64,000 bases of DNA, taken from contig NC_089552.1 of the NCBI RefSeq assembly GCF_040115645.1, forward strand, positions 2,418,001-2,482,000, written 5' to 3'. This document shows positions 24,601 to 36,960 of this stretch, piece after piece. The notes beneath the pieces are model-generated. The model saw only the letters and a list, made by a program, of their open reading frames with translations, was not told where the DNA came from and ran no database searches. Both the position numbers and the translations under genes were made by a program. This DNA comes from Euwallacea fornicatus. Taxonomy: Eukaryota; Arthropoda; Insecta; Coleoptera; Curculionidae. Each line of letters begins with the position of its first letter. Within the stretch, counting starts at the first letter, position 1.

Positions 24601-27509
24601 ATTAAGCATGGACATTAATTTCCATCAATTGGTATGACGATTGCGGTCTAGGATTTATGTAAAATCCATTGAAAAATAAAGAGGTTTATTGAGCTATGAA
24701 AGTTGAATTGTCTGCATTAAATGTGTCAATCAAAATGTTAGTACTCGAGGCACAATAATCATTAGAACATCAACTGCATTTGTAATGGATTGAGGACAAC
24801 AATTGGTATTCAATTCGATTGGGTGACGTGTGACTGTCGACGATAAGATGAATCAAGTTGTTAAGAGCATATAGAGGAAATATTAAACATGGACGAATTG
24901 AAACAAAGACATTGTTTAAGGATTGGGAATGCCTTTTATCTTTTACTTCTCCTTTTGTCCCCTCTTGATCTGATTTAGCATAAAACCGCCATAAAGCTGG
25001 CCAGGGTTTTTGCAGTGTGCCTTACTTGCCATTTTCAAAATGAACCTACGGCCTTTACCAGCAACAACCTTTAGCTCTCTGAGATATGTACTGACAAAAA
25101 ACACATCGCTTTGCTCGATAAAAGCATCGAGATAAGGCAATACAGCAGCAAAAGTTTTTCGTATTTTTGCTCCGTTTTCGTTGTCGCACTGGTCGTAGTT
25201 CTTTTCCAACCCGTTGGAACAAAGGCAAAACGAAGCTGATTGAATCGCAATTTATGCATCGTTGGTGTTCCCTCAACATCTCAGAGATTCCACCACTTCA
25301 AAAACAAAAATGTCTTTATGGTTCGAGAAGTATCAAATGTCGCGTGGCGAGTTTCAAATTTTATAGTCGTCTATTGGGCCAATAATAACGATGGAGAGAG
25401 TTTTCATTTGTGAGTAAGAGAATGTTGTTCTTAGAAGTGAGGACATCATGGAAAGCGACAATAACGTATAACAATAACAAAAGCTCCCATGAGAAACCAA
25501 CTCATACTTCGTTCATTAAAGAAGTATAAAGTACCTATTATTACGGCTTATTATAAAGATGGCCGGATGGCTGGTAAATTTTTAAATAACCGAGAAAACC
25601 ACTGTTGAATGACAGACAAGGTATGTAGGTACCACCGGAAATGGACGAGCACCCAAAGAGCTTGAATGCAGGACTGGATTCAGGTAGCACCAAAGCTTCA
25701 CGAAACCGAACCACATGTGCGGGTGTTCTTTTTGCTGTTCCGACAGACTACGTTTTAGATTTTTATCAGACACTAAAAGGTTTCATTTCAAAGGCTAATT
25801 GGGAATTCGATTTAATACATCCCTGGTAAAATCACTAGACCAAACTGGTCCCATCTGGGATTGATAATTGATTTATTACCGAGGAAGAATTTGAAAATGT
25901 GGTGTCACATCCTGGAGATTTTTGATGCCTATCGTGAGATTTCCGAGAGTAAGCACGGCCTTTATTGGTTATTCCTGATTCAGAAGTAAAAACGCAAAGG
26001 CGTATTTTCGAGATGTAGTAGAACCTCATACAGATCGAAGCATATATAAGGTAATTCAAAGAGTTTCGGAGAATGAGCTAGACATCGCATTATAAGGCGC
26101 CTTTTCATGAGCAGATGAGTGTTAGCGTAAAATCAAATAATTTCAAAGTTAAAATTTATTTATTTGCAGATATTTGCATATGATCATTTTATTTCAATTG
26201 CCACGTATAAGGACTTGTTACAGTACCACGTCCAAGGTATACAGATAGGTCAAAATAATTATATTTTTTTGTAAGTAAGTCCTATCACGTTATGAAATGG
26301 TTCCCCCCCCGTCTTAAAGCCCTAAGGCCCCTCTTTCTAAAATTCCCTCACAATGATTATTACCTACACGATCCATACGGAAAGTCGACCCTACACAGTC
26401 GGAGTTCCGCAAATGCCAATTACAACGGTTGGATAGCACTAGCCAAATGTTCGTTGTTCGTGTTATTATTCGCCAGTCCCTCCTGGACTGGGCAAAATGT
26501 GCTAAATCAAAGAGGCCGATATCACTATTGCCCAATAAGCACACGTGTGTATCGAGTGCTCGTCAGTTTAATATTCTCTACGCGAATAGTTTGGCAAATA
26601 GTTCGACAAAGAGGGCTCTTTTACGATTTACTTAATCTCGTATGTGCGGATCTGGATCAAGACTTAAATGAAGTTAAAGACTGGAAACCTCAAAGTTAAT
26701 AATTTGGCAAGTTTGTACTCTCATGTGAAAAAAATTTCTGTTGTTATCTGAAATATCTATGATAAATTACGACGTCAGAATACGTATAGTCGGGGCAAAG
26801 ATTACCATCTGCGACAAGCAGTACAAAATAATTCAGATTTTGGATTAAGGCGAATATGGATAAATTCTTCTACTGTGATCCCAGCAAAGTGTGGTAAAGC
26901 ATTGTAAAGGTCTTTTAGGAACACCCTGTATATTTACTTACCTACGAAGCGTAATTCTACGAACCTGAAAATCGGCCTTGGGGGAAATTAAAGACTTGAG
27001 ATAGGAAGTCCGCTCGGGAATGCCTATAGAAAGAGTTTGGTATCCCTGGGGATACCAAATAATGGAATTAGGCAAAGAATTCTTCCTCATCCTTAATTTA
27101 ATGGAAAGTTGAAAGTGTGCTACTATTCTAAGCAATTGAGACCTTAACTGGAACCCACCGAGATTTAAATTCGTGAAAGAGGTATGGCAAATCTGAGGTC
27201 AGAGCGAGAAAATCCTAGGAATATTCTGATGAGCTGCTGACGACTCTTCCAGGAAAGTGGAAAGGGGTTTTCTCAATCTAAGGTTGCTGTCTTAATATGC
27301 AATCCAGCTGTAAACCAACTACTGCTTTGTTATGCACGGTTTTCAAAGTCTTAAGATCATTTGACACTCAGGCGTCTGAATTGAGGGAAGGTTCTTAGGT
27401 TCTTTCTTAAAAGTTCTTAAATTATTTCGTATTGACTAGGATGATTTGAAGAGTGATTTTTTTTATTGGCTTGAAACAAGGTATTGGTTGTTCATCCATC
27501 AGTTCCTAT
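18641..27509. other. Gene-free stretch with unassigned open frames
   Basis: No supported gene. The longest frames are 26292-26699 (+, 135 codons) and 24943-25209 (-, 88 codons, with two other minus frames open across the same segment). Neither shows a domain or a splice context I can recognise. An ACACCCTGTATA motif at 26927-26938 resembles a transposon end but has no partner nearby. The region is otherwise ordinary AT-rich DNA with poly-C and poly-T tracts. Confidence 0.6.
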
Positions 27510-28294
27510 ATAGTGGTGGAAAAAAGTATGGAATATTTTTCTTATTCACTATTTTAAGGAATAGTTATAATTTCTAAATTCTGACTCAAAATATTGACTA
27601 GCTTATGACTAGGATGACCCATCTGAAAGTAGCAATGTATCACGTGTCGTGGACTACGGAAAAAATGGAAAACCGTCCTTTGGAGTGACGAGAGTAAGTC
27701 TAACTTGTTTGGTTCTGATGGAATCTCAGAGAATAATATATTATCGTTTGCCGAAAAAGAGATGCCGCCTCGTTGGATCTTTCAACAGGATAACGATCCG
27801 AAGCACCCATCAAAAATTGTAAAGGAGTGGTTTTTGACGAAAAATGTGACTGCTTGAATGGCCCGCCCAGTCTCCCGATCTGAATCCTATTGAGCATTTG
27901 CGGGAAATATTGGATCGACAAATTAGATCATAAAAAATTTTAAACAAGACAGAACTTCAAACTATTCAGGAAAAGTGGCAGAGGATTCCTGCGGATACTT
28001 TACAAACGCTTGTCGATTCTATGCCTAGGAGATGTCAAGCAACTATAGAGGTCAAAGGCTTTGCCACAAAACATTGAATTACCGTAAGTATCTAATATTT
28101 TTTTATGAAGATTAAATAATATTCCACACTTTTTTCCAGTAAAATTTGTCATTGTCATTAAAAAAGTTATAATAGTTATCCATTTAGAAATGTATTTGTC
28201 ATTAGTTGTTGTCATATTTTGTTTAAATTAATCACGCATTTGTCCTTAATCATTTATAAGAGTTCAAATATTCCATACTTTTTTCAACCACCGT
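27510..28294 (+). mobile_element. Internally deleted Tc1-like transposon
   Basis: About 785 bp bounded by near-perfect inverted repeats of about 28 bp. The left end (27511-27538) begins TAGTGGTGGAAAAAAGTATG. The right end (28266-28293) is its complement with one or two mismatches. The interior holds the C-terminal half of a Tc1 transposase, so the element has lost its N-terminal DNA-binding region and is non-autonomous. Confidence 0.85.
27655..28077 (+). pseudogene. Tc1-like transposase remnant, C-terminal half
   Basis: Pieces of the DDE catalytic domain are readable on the plus strand. WKTVLWSDESK contains the first Asp of the triad as usually placed. PPRWIFQQDNDPKH contains the second acidic motif, and SPDLNPIEHLREILDRQIRS the third acidic motif, with Glu. 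LVDSMPRRCQATIEVKGF matches the family C-terminus. A one-base frameshift falls between KNVT and LEWPAQSPDLNP, and an in-frame TAA follows DRQIRS. The N-terminal paired-like helix-turn-helix domain is absent. The copy is dead. Confidence 0.85.
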
Positions 28295-28559
28295 GCGTCT
28301 AATATAACCCTGAGGAAGGCCTAGTGTGTGCGCGAAACGTTGGCATTTTCGAAATGGAAAGGAGTTTCTTTCACTGTCCCAAATCGGCTAAGTTGACCTA
28401 ATGCATGCTTATACTGGGACGGTAACTGCTATCACGGCTGTAACCATCGCTTTACAAGATTAAGCAATGTGAATAATAATGTATTCTAGATCCTTCATCA
28501 CGTCGGTTTCAGGTTGACGATCGGAGCACGAACAGTTTGCAAATCAACACATTAAAGTA
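28295..28559. other. Short spacer with a CTGAGGA...CGAAAC motif
   Basis: Immediately beyond the Tc1 fragment, CTGAGGA (28310-28316) is followed 17 nt later by GAAAC (28334-28338). The word order recalls a hammerhead ribozyme core, CUGANGA ... GAAA. The intervening bases pair poorly, so this is only a resemblance. Nothing else was recognised. Confidence 0.2.
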
Positions 28560-29480
28560 CAAATTCCACATCTCGTGCCTCTTCGGCCTTAACTCGGGTT
28601 TAACGTCTCAGGCCTGCCATTAATCCGGATTGCAGGCCGCTTGACAAAAACTAACTAAACTGCATTTATTCTCCGTTTGCTACCGCGTTGCATTCTGCGC
28701 TCGTTTCAGGACGACTCGCATCACAAAGAAACAAATAATGCGATTTAAAAATGCACTCGCAAACCCCGGAGGTTTATGTGAAAAATCCACACTTCGGGAC
28801 TAAAGCGCAATTCGGTTTAATGGAATTTTTAGTTGCTCTCAATTTTTCTTTTCGAGTCTGATTCGTTAAAATATTATCGTTTCGTCTGCGGCTTTGGTTT
28901 ATATTTATCGGAATTTTAATTAAAAATAAATATTTTGGTCTTGCGGCACATAGAATCAATTTTGGAACCGCCCTAAGGTTGTCTAATAATGTTGAAATTC
29001 CTCATCTTAATAAGGGTAATTCAATATCAGCTTTGAAGTGAACTTCTAACAGAGCCGTTGAAACAGAACTTAGAAAACTGATGAAAGAGTAATATTTGCT
29101 CAGGGCCTTCAAAAACTTTATCCGAACGTTTCCCCGTTCGGTAATGCCTCATGCATGAAATTATTACGTTTTATTACTCACGCTTTACCCCAACCGAGAG
29201 CAGCAGCATTTTTGACACCCATAAAATATTACCCAATTTAATAAAGCGCTTTGAATTAAATTAAACAGCCTTAATAAAAAACGCAAGACTACTGCAAGTG
29301 CAATTCAACCATCGGCAGACATTCCAATAAATCTCCATCAACCGAACATTCCAGTGACCCCATTAAATGCCCGACCAGAAATCGTAAATTTTAAACAGTT
29401 CACTGCATTAAACTACTAGAGATTGATACTTAACTGGCAATTAACTCAAATTTAATGTGACGATTTTAATTTGAGACCGT
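28560..29480. promoter_or_regulatory. Candidate regulatory block
   Basis: Has many TTTAATTA, ATAAATATT and TTAATAAA words between unique GC-containing words, including ACCCATAAAATATTACCC and TTTAATAAAGCGC near 29217-29250 and CATTAAATGCCCG near 29361. It looks like clustered conserved elements rather than coding DNA; the minus-strand 61-codon frame at 28774-28959 has no domain. Confidence 0.25.
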
Positions 29481-32400
29481 TAGAAGAGCGACGATCTAGA
29501 TCGAACTCATAAATAAATTCTATTTTCGAAAGTTGTTGGATCCTATAAAAATGTATTATCTCAAGAGCGGAGCTGTAAATTAGAGCAATTTATTCCTGTG
29601 TAAGTTATGATGTTGATTAACAACACGAACTGTGTGTAATATGGCAATCTGGAATGCTGTCAAGAGGTGTTGAGAGAACTTTCTATAAGAAACTGCGAGC
29701 AATTTTTCATAACATAGAAACTACTCATTTAGCGAATGACCTGCAACTGGTGTGTGATTCATTTCCTTCATGCATCATACTCTTACAAGTTATTACTGCA
29801 ATGATAAGGAACGCCAAAGATACCATCGCACTACTCTCAGGTCTCGGGTCAGCCTCCGTAACAGTTATCAAGTTCGAGCAGATCTCTTTTGACCAAGTGA
29901 CCTGGTCGTCCGGGAAAAGGGAAGTTCTCAAGAGATCGTTTCCTTGTCTCTTTGAATCCAAGGATATTGTCACTTCGATATTGAGAGAATTAAAGTTTCA
30001 ACGAGGCGTAATATCTCATTCAACCGGTGGAGCAGAGGTACAAAATTCCTGCAGATCGTCAGCCTAAGAGAGTTGTTTCGAATTATGGAGCAAAATACAC
30101 AGATGCCGAATAGAAGAGAAATTGTTAGAGATAATTATTATCGAAGATATTAAATTATGTTCTCGATAAGTCTAGTGGAGTGGTTAAAATCTATCCGATT
30201 CCAAAATAAACCAAAACCGAAAACTCCTATATGTAACTAGATTTCCTATGTGAACACTGAAAGTTATCCTGTAAATTTAATTTCGTTCACCCGGTATGTT
30301 TACAGAATTTTCTGAACAATACTCTGTAGTATCCTGTATGTTTAGAACTTTTGGAAATCGATTAATCTTAATATTGGTGGTTTCACACCGTTTTGGTTCA
30401 GATTCAAATAGATTCACTGTAGGTTTATTGGTCTAGAACTGGGATTAGTAATACGGGGTTACCTGACACGATTCCATTTGCTGCTTCATGCGTATGCCTG
30501 TAGAGCTTTTAATGAGGAAATTAGATGTTTTAATTCCTCATGCTCATTCAAATCACTTTTGCGATTTACCTATGCAAAGCTTGGCTCTACATCACTGAAT
30601 ATATCAGCGGTCCAAATATTTACGTTTTGAGACACAATTTTCCCAAGGATTTATTTTTATAGATTTTTCAGCCATTTCACATTTTAACGATAAACGATGC
30701 TTCGTAGAAACTTATCACCTTCGATACCAGGACTGGACGCAACTCCATTAGAGGCTCATTACAGTTTTATGGGCATTCTAAGGAATAAGATAGTCTGTTC
30801 AACTTGGTTAATTAGATAAGGTATAAGATATTGCCCATGCAGGAAGAAAATTCTTGGGTTTATGGAGAAGATGACGTGGCAGCTACACTTAGGAAACCTC
30901 AGCTCGGAAGGCTGATTCTCACTAAATGCCTGTCGAGCCTAGTTAATCCTCATTTACACCAACTCAAGAAGGGTTTTATGAATGCCGAGAACCGAAAAAC
31001 TTTCAAATTCTGAAAGAAGCGATCCTTTTCGTGAATTCAGCCTCTGAAGTGACTCAATGGAAATCATAGTCAAGGAGGAAGTGGCATTTCATAAGCGAGG
31101 TGTCACCAAAGAGGATCACTATGGATGCCAGACCGAGGTTTTGTGTTAAGTTGAAAATTAAGTTGCAAAGGTGAAGGCATTCTCAATTGGTCTGAATCAA
31201 CTAATGGTGCAACAGTGACTCCGTGACGAGCATTTTGGAAGTCGTTCTGGGTCTTATTAGAAAGAACTTAAACGGGATGGCTTAGCAAGTTGCCTTATAC
31301 ATCAACGCTGTGACTTTAGTGTTAGTCGTTAATTAAATCGATATGGTTCTAACATTAGGCTTATTACTGAATTGTTGAGTAGGTCAATAATAAAGCGTTT
31401 GAGCATCTCCACATAAGCCGACGTCTCCAGAGATACGTAAGTGCGATTCTGGAATACCCAGGACAAGTGCGTTTGATCTAAAGCAATTTAGGTGATTTGC
31501 TAATTCACAGTAGTTAAACGGGCACCTGCTAAATCTGGATAAGTAAATATTACGTTTCAAAGTACAGAAAAGTATGCAGAAACTTACAAATAGCGCAGAC
31601 GTATTTCCCCTCTTTTAGGAAAAACCGACCCATTTGCAAATCGTTCCGCTGACTTCAGATCAAACTTCTTAAAAGCTTTAAGCTGCCGAATCCGTGGAGA
31701 AATTCAATATATTTATTTATCGTGTTTTGTGTTCGAAATTGCGCCCAGCTAACCGGCAAGAATCCTGATGGGTTTTAATGTTTGAGCTTTTCGAAACCCC
31801 TTAAGCTTCAAGAAACTTACTTTGAATGGGAGAAGAGATCGATTTTTTTATTGGTCGCTTTCGGGTGAAACGGATACTTTGTTGTTTACTCAGCATTAGG
31901 CCTGAAGAGAGGTGTTACAGTTATGTTTTGTTGTCTGCATCGTACGAGGGCCTGTAGTGTAACAGATGGTGTTGTGGGCCCAAGCAAACAAAGACGATCT
32001 GAACCTTTTTATATATAAAAAAAAAAACTTGTCCTGGCTGGTTTACTGGTACACCGAGGTTGGACAAAAACTGAAAAAATAAATAAAAATGTGAGCTGAA
32101 AGTGATTGAATTGAGCACCCATTATAGAGATGTGTCCAACGTCGCGCAAAGGATCGTGCCTTAACAGAGCATCAAAACATTCCAACTGCGCATCACTTAA
32201 ATTCATAATTATCATAATATAATCAAAATAAGTCAATAACGCAACCCCTGAACTATTATTTACATTATAATAAGTTTACCTAAAGTTATGCCATTAAGGA
32301 GGCTATAATTTTGGCCACTAAAACTAATATCCTTCGGACCATAAAGGTTTTAGGTTTCTATCTTCATCGAGAAATCTATACCTTAATCGTTTTATTAATA

Positions 32401-33471
32401 TGTTTTCGTTGTATTTAAGAACTCAACAGACCATACAACCGTTTAGTGCATGATTATCTATAATCTATCGGTCAGAAAAATATATCTTTACCAAATTCCT
32501 TAATTCTTGTAGCATTTTATATTGCGACTCCTCTTCCTGCTGAAATGCATACCTTGACCACTTGAAGAATCGTTCACCCTCCAGTTAATCCTTCTTACAG
32601 AATAAAATACGAATACCTATTTAGTTAGGTATATAAACCTCTAACATTATAATTAAATAAAAACTCTTCTTTTTGGCGTAGCCTGGTAATTCCTACATCT
32701 CTTTAATATTAAATTACTAGATATACAAGGAACGATCGTGAATTATCAAAGAATTTATGAATAATGGATTGTTTGAAATAGGTATAGACAGTAAGATTTT
32801 CAACGCTTTAATGATAATTTCTCATTTATTCATTTCGCATCGAAGCTGTTCTCCAACTTGACCACGATGGAGTATATTAATGGCAAGTACTCTTAGAAAT
32901 TTCTGAGAACCTACAAGTGTATAATCGTTGATGAATTTTGTAAAATTAAATGACATCGATGGCATCTGATAGATATCTTCATAAACAAACTGAAATTAGG
33001 ACAAACGCGGCATGTCTTAATATGTTTAATATTTTTTGTTGATGAAGAAATCGAGCAAGAAAAGCTCATACAAAGTTATAAAGATTTGTATACAAATATG
33101 TTTTTAGTCAGTAAAACAAAAAGTAGATCATATTGGCAGCTTTTTGCTGGATAAAAGAGACTGATCTGATGATTGATGAAGATCACTGATGCATGCTGAT
33201 TGAATAAAGACTGAGTCTGCTTCTTTTAATTTACCGCAAACAAAAGGAGAACAGTAAAAGAAGATGAGTTCTATGAAAGAGCTGGGAGCAGGTACTATTG
33301 CCCTGTATACATGATAATTGACGAAAAGGATGACATACTCATATGTTGAAGATTAATGTACTCAGAGAAAATTAACGTTTATAAAGTCAAAATCTAAAAT
33401 AAAAGTATCCGACAACCGGAAGAGAATCGCACATTGATTACTACGAGTATTTGGGAAGTTTTGAAATCATT
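29481..33471. other. Gene-free stretch
   Basis: The longest frame is 29654-30067 (+, 137 codons, start MLSRGVERTFYKK). It has no recognised domain, and an 82-codon frame lies antisense to it, so it is probably chance. No RNA gene or element with ends was identified. Confidence 0.6.
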
Positions 33472-33840
33472 GTTTATACAGGGGAGTCTGCAGTAATGGC
33501 ATACAGGGCGACGAGAGCTTTCCCAAGTAGACGCGTGCCCACTCAAGTGAGACCGACTGTGTGCCAAGAAAAATATTTTAGGACGACCAAAAATTGTTAC
33601 ACTAGTACAGGAAAAGTAAACTTCAGTGCATGTTGTAGAAACTCCAGGAAGAAGTACAGGAAGATCAGCGAAAAAAAAACGAATAAGCTATGGATCGATA
33701 TCAAAAACGTTGCACCGATCCAACATTCGTTTGAAGACCACTTTCCAGTTGGTCGTAATTCTCACATTGCGCTAATGATTTTTTAAATAAGGTCTTCTCG
33801 CACCAAGCAGCTTTTATGTGTCGACACTTTCTGGATGCCT
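33472..33840 (+). pseudogene. Remnant of an insect HTH/DDE transposase (N-terminal part)
   Basis: Translated pieces match the helix-turn-helix N-terminus (DUF4817-type) of a transposase family common in insect genomes. The first piece is ESAVMAYRATRAFPSRRVPT. In another frame come GRPKIVT and then RISYGSISKTLHRSNIR, the recognition-helix region that precedes the HTH-DDE linker. A further frame change leads to HQAAFMCRHFL. At least one stop (TAA in the GRPKIVT frame) and two frame changes make it a pseudogene. The catalytic domain is missing downstream and no terminal repeats were found. The identification is by recalled family pattern. Confidence 0.55.
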
Positions 33841-36359
33841 AAATTTTAGGATGAACCTTCAAATTTGAGGCAAAATATGAGTTTCAAACAAAACGGTACC
33901 TTTCCATACCTACTCGACCCGACGAGAAAAAATCCAAAGATACATTTTCCAAACTGCTTAATAGGTCGTGGGTCCCAAGTCCTTTGGCCTGCACGGAGCC
34001 CCGATTAGGCCTATGGATTTTTACGTAGAGGGATATAGGAGTAGGAAGACAGTAGAATCAAGTTGGAAGGATCATTTTCCATTTAAAATTGGAAGGTTAA
34101 AAGCTGGTTGATGTAACTGTAAGTTTATCATAACTCTTGATGTGAGGAGCGTAACCACCGAACAATAGAGCCTTAGATTGAAAAAATAATTTTTGGATAT
34201 TATGTGCAAACAATACCTGGAACGTCTACGTGAGCAAAAATAATAAAGAAATGCAGTCCTGCAGTTTTCGACTGAATCTCTTAAATGACTAAATGTTTTG
34301 TTTGGACAAAGAGCCTCTCTGGATTTTCCGTTTTCGTGAGAACAGAAAATTTGTTGACAACTCCTGGTATGGACACAATACACCTCCACATAAACCCACA
34401 CTGATAAGTTTAATTCATATTGACAGCAAATCAGTCCGATGTTCATTGATTTCATTTAGAGGGGCATTAGAAGCGTAAAGGAATATTTAATCCGGGCACA
34501 GGTAGGGAGTAATGAGTTGAAAAGAGACGACAACAGGCCGGTGTGAAATCCGATGACTTGCTCGTTTTGATATAAGGTTTCGTCGTGCTTGTGCCGGTTT
34601 CTTTGCCCCGGTGTTGATGTCTCAAAGCCCACGGATAGAACTCTAGAATCTAGAATGGGGTATTATTATGTCAGCGTTTATTTGCGAGGCCAACCGAAAC
34701 GGTCGGTTTAAAATGCGGTTTGTCAAATGACGATTCAGTAAACATATTTTTTACTTAGAAAACTATGCCCATCTCGGCATTGAATGACTCTGCCTCCTGA
34801 TGCCCATCAGCTTTGAAGAAGTTTTAAAATGCGCCATGCACGGCGCATAAAAGATATTTCGTGGAGCAGGGAAATAGTTTAGGAAAGTTGGGATTTCCGG
34901 TATTATTCCGAAATTTATGGGCCCCGTGTTAGACATCCAGGGCAGGGTTATTTTAGTTTGATATACAGTGTATGCTTTGCATCGCCAAGATAAAGCATAC
35001 TCGGGGCGTAAAGTAAATAATGCAGGAGGAAGCCGGGGATTTTGTTTTGCGAAAAATTACTATAAACCGCTAAACTCCAAATAAACTTGTAAATGCCTAA
35101 TGTAGCTTCACTTTGGGAATGTGCAGCGTTTGCGTTGCTTACTGGGGCCCTATAGAGCGGAAGTATCTCCGAGAAGGTTTTACTATCCCAGACGAACGGA
35201 AAAAACCCCACAACGCCAGAATAATCATAAAACACATAAGTAAATTTCTCATGACATTGATGACGATATCAGCAAAGTATAGTTACGTTATTACAGTTCA
35301 ACGTTACCAAGATCTCTCGCTGTGCATGGTAGAAAATCTCCATTAGAACAATTCTTGAATCTTAATAGCACAGCTTCGTTCGGTAGTTCCTTCAGACGAG
35401 TAATGCAGGCAAAATCGCGAGTTATTTGATGGTGAGAGTGCACAGAAGCAGGAGAAGCGTCGAAAGGCTTCAACTCCCAGCCAGCTACGCTTAGTGGTTA
35501 TGGTCAAGCGAAGAACCGCAAAGGTGGAAGCCACTTTTCCGGTCAGAGGAACATAAAAAAAATCTGACATTCTGATAATTTTCCCTCGATCCGAATTAGT
35601 ACGTCGCCAAACTATAAATTCATAAACTAATGCAAAAAGTAGGAGACTGAATGACATAAGATGAAAAGCTTAGAGCGAATAATAGAGGTTGCAAGGCACT
35701 TGCAGCAGGTCAGAGCTGAGAAGCATTCTCTGGAGATATGATTAGACGATCTAGAGCAGAGGTCCCTTATAGGCGCTGCTGTGCATTGAAGCTCAAGCGC
35801 ACGGTTTGTTACCTGTGAGCGGTCCAACACTTTCGCTCAAGGTGGGACACTTCCAGTGTGCGACATCGTCTGCAATTGAGGGGTTGAAGCTCTAATACGC
35901 ACTCAAGCTCATACAATGGCAAAAAGTTTTATCGACGCCTCTCCTCCTCACCCTTCCCTTGTAGTCACATTGTTCTTCCATTTTGCCCGTCAAACATATG
36001 GCAAATTTTACGTTGACAAAGTATGCAGCTAAAGACTATTTTAAAAGGCAAAATTCCGTGAAGTATTCCCGAAATAAACAACTCGAATAAGTTGGGATCA
36101 GACACTAGAAGGGGATCTGTTTTGAATAAAACCGATCGCCTTACAAAACATTCTCGCCGGATCGTTTGAATGTAGCTCAGCCCATAAAAATCATAATTAG
36201 TCAGGGTGTTAACGGGTCCAACATGTTATTTATCACTGTTCGCTTCCGTTTTTTGTTCCAGTTGTTGATTTTTGACAATTTAATTTCGTCTACGGACTCG
36301 AACAATGGCCCCACTGCTTATGCGTTTCAAACATTGAACGTTTACGAGGCCTTTCCTTC
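33841..36359. other. Gene-free stretch
   Basis: No supported gene. Frames up to 127 codons (34072-34455, minus) have no domain and overlap others. The part at 34500-34880 is somewhat richer in GC and unique words and could be a conserved element, but I cannot support a specific call. Confidence 0.6.
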
Positions 36360-36960
36360 AAAATAATCGTTGTCTGTTCGGCATAAAACGCACACTTAAT
36401 GATGGTCTTAAAATTTTGTTAATCAACGCTCTTCATAAATCATGGGTTCTTTGGACCCGTTTTAATATGATTAGTGTGCGTGCAGCGGGATGCTCAATGA
36501 GCTCATTGCCTCAAAACTCCGCCGAGAATAACACAAAAAGACTATTCATTTCAATTGATTTAGTCACATAATAGATGAGACAACTGTTGAGGCATTTAAA
36601 TTGAATATTTAATTATTTGTTAACTTCGCATTAAAACGGCTCCTGCCGAGACACCACTGCATGCTCTTGCAAGGCCGCAGGCCTTCTAGTTTACAAGCAT
36701 TGGTTTGCGATTACTTTAGCCCTTTTAGAGCATTTCGCTCTGGCTCCAACCAAACGCAAGCCTAGTTTTTCTCACATCTGGCCCTAGGGAGGGTGTCCTG
36801 GCAAAGAGCAGAAGTTTCATAATTAAATCGTCTCTCGCGAACTACTTAATTAATTTTTGTTTTCTTTCGCCCGTTTTGTCTTTGAGCCTCGTCTCGTCTC
36901 TCTTAATAAAATTTCCAGCTCTCTTTCCTGTCCCTAAAGAATCAACGCCAAAGGAGGTTT
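36360..36960. promoter_or_regulatory. Candidate regulatory block
   Basis: Contains CGTTTTAATATGATTAG, TTCAATTGATTTAGTCAC and TTTAAATTGAATATTTAATT, together with unique GC-rich words. Density of ATTA/TAAT cores is high and there is no ORF. Inference from motif content. Confidence 0.22.

Noticed and set aside
24943..25283. Several minus-strand frames that might be a decayed transposase
   Set aside because: I could not match any segment to a transposase motif.
26292..26699. 135-codon plus-strand ORF
   Set aside because: No recognised domain or splice context, and overlapping frames are open on both strands.
29654..30067. 137-codon plus-strand ORF
   Set aside because: No family resemblance; antisense 82-codon frame over the same DNA; no poly(A) or splice support.
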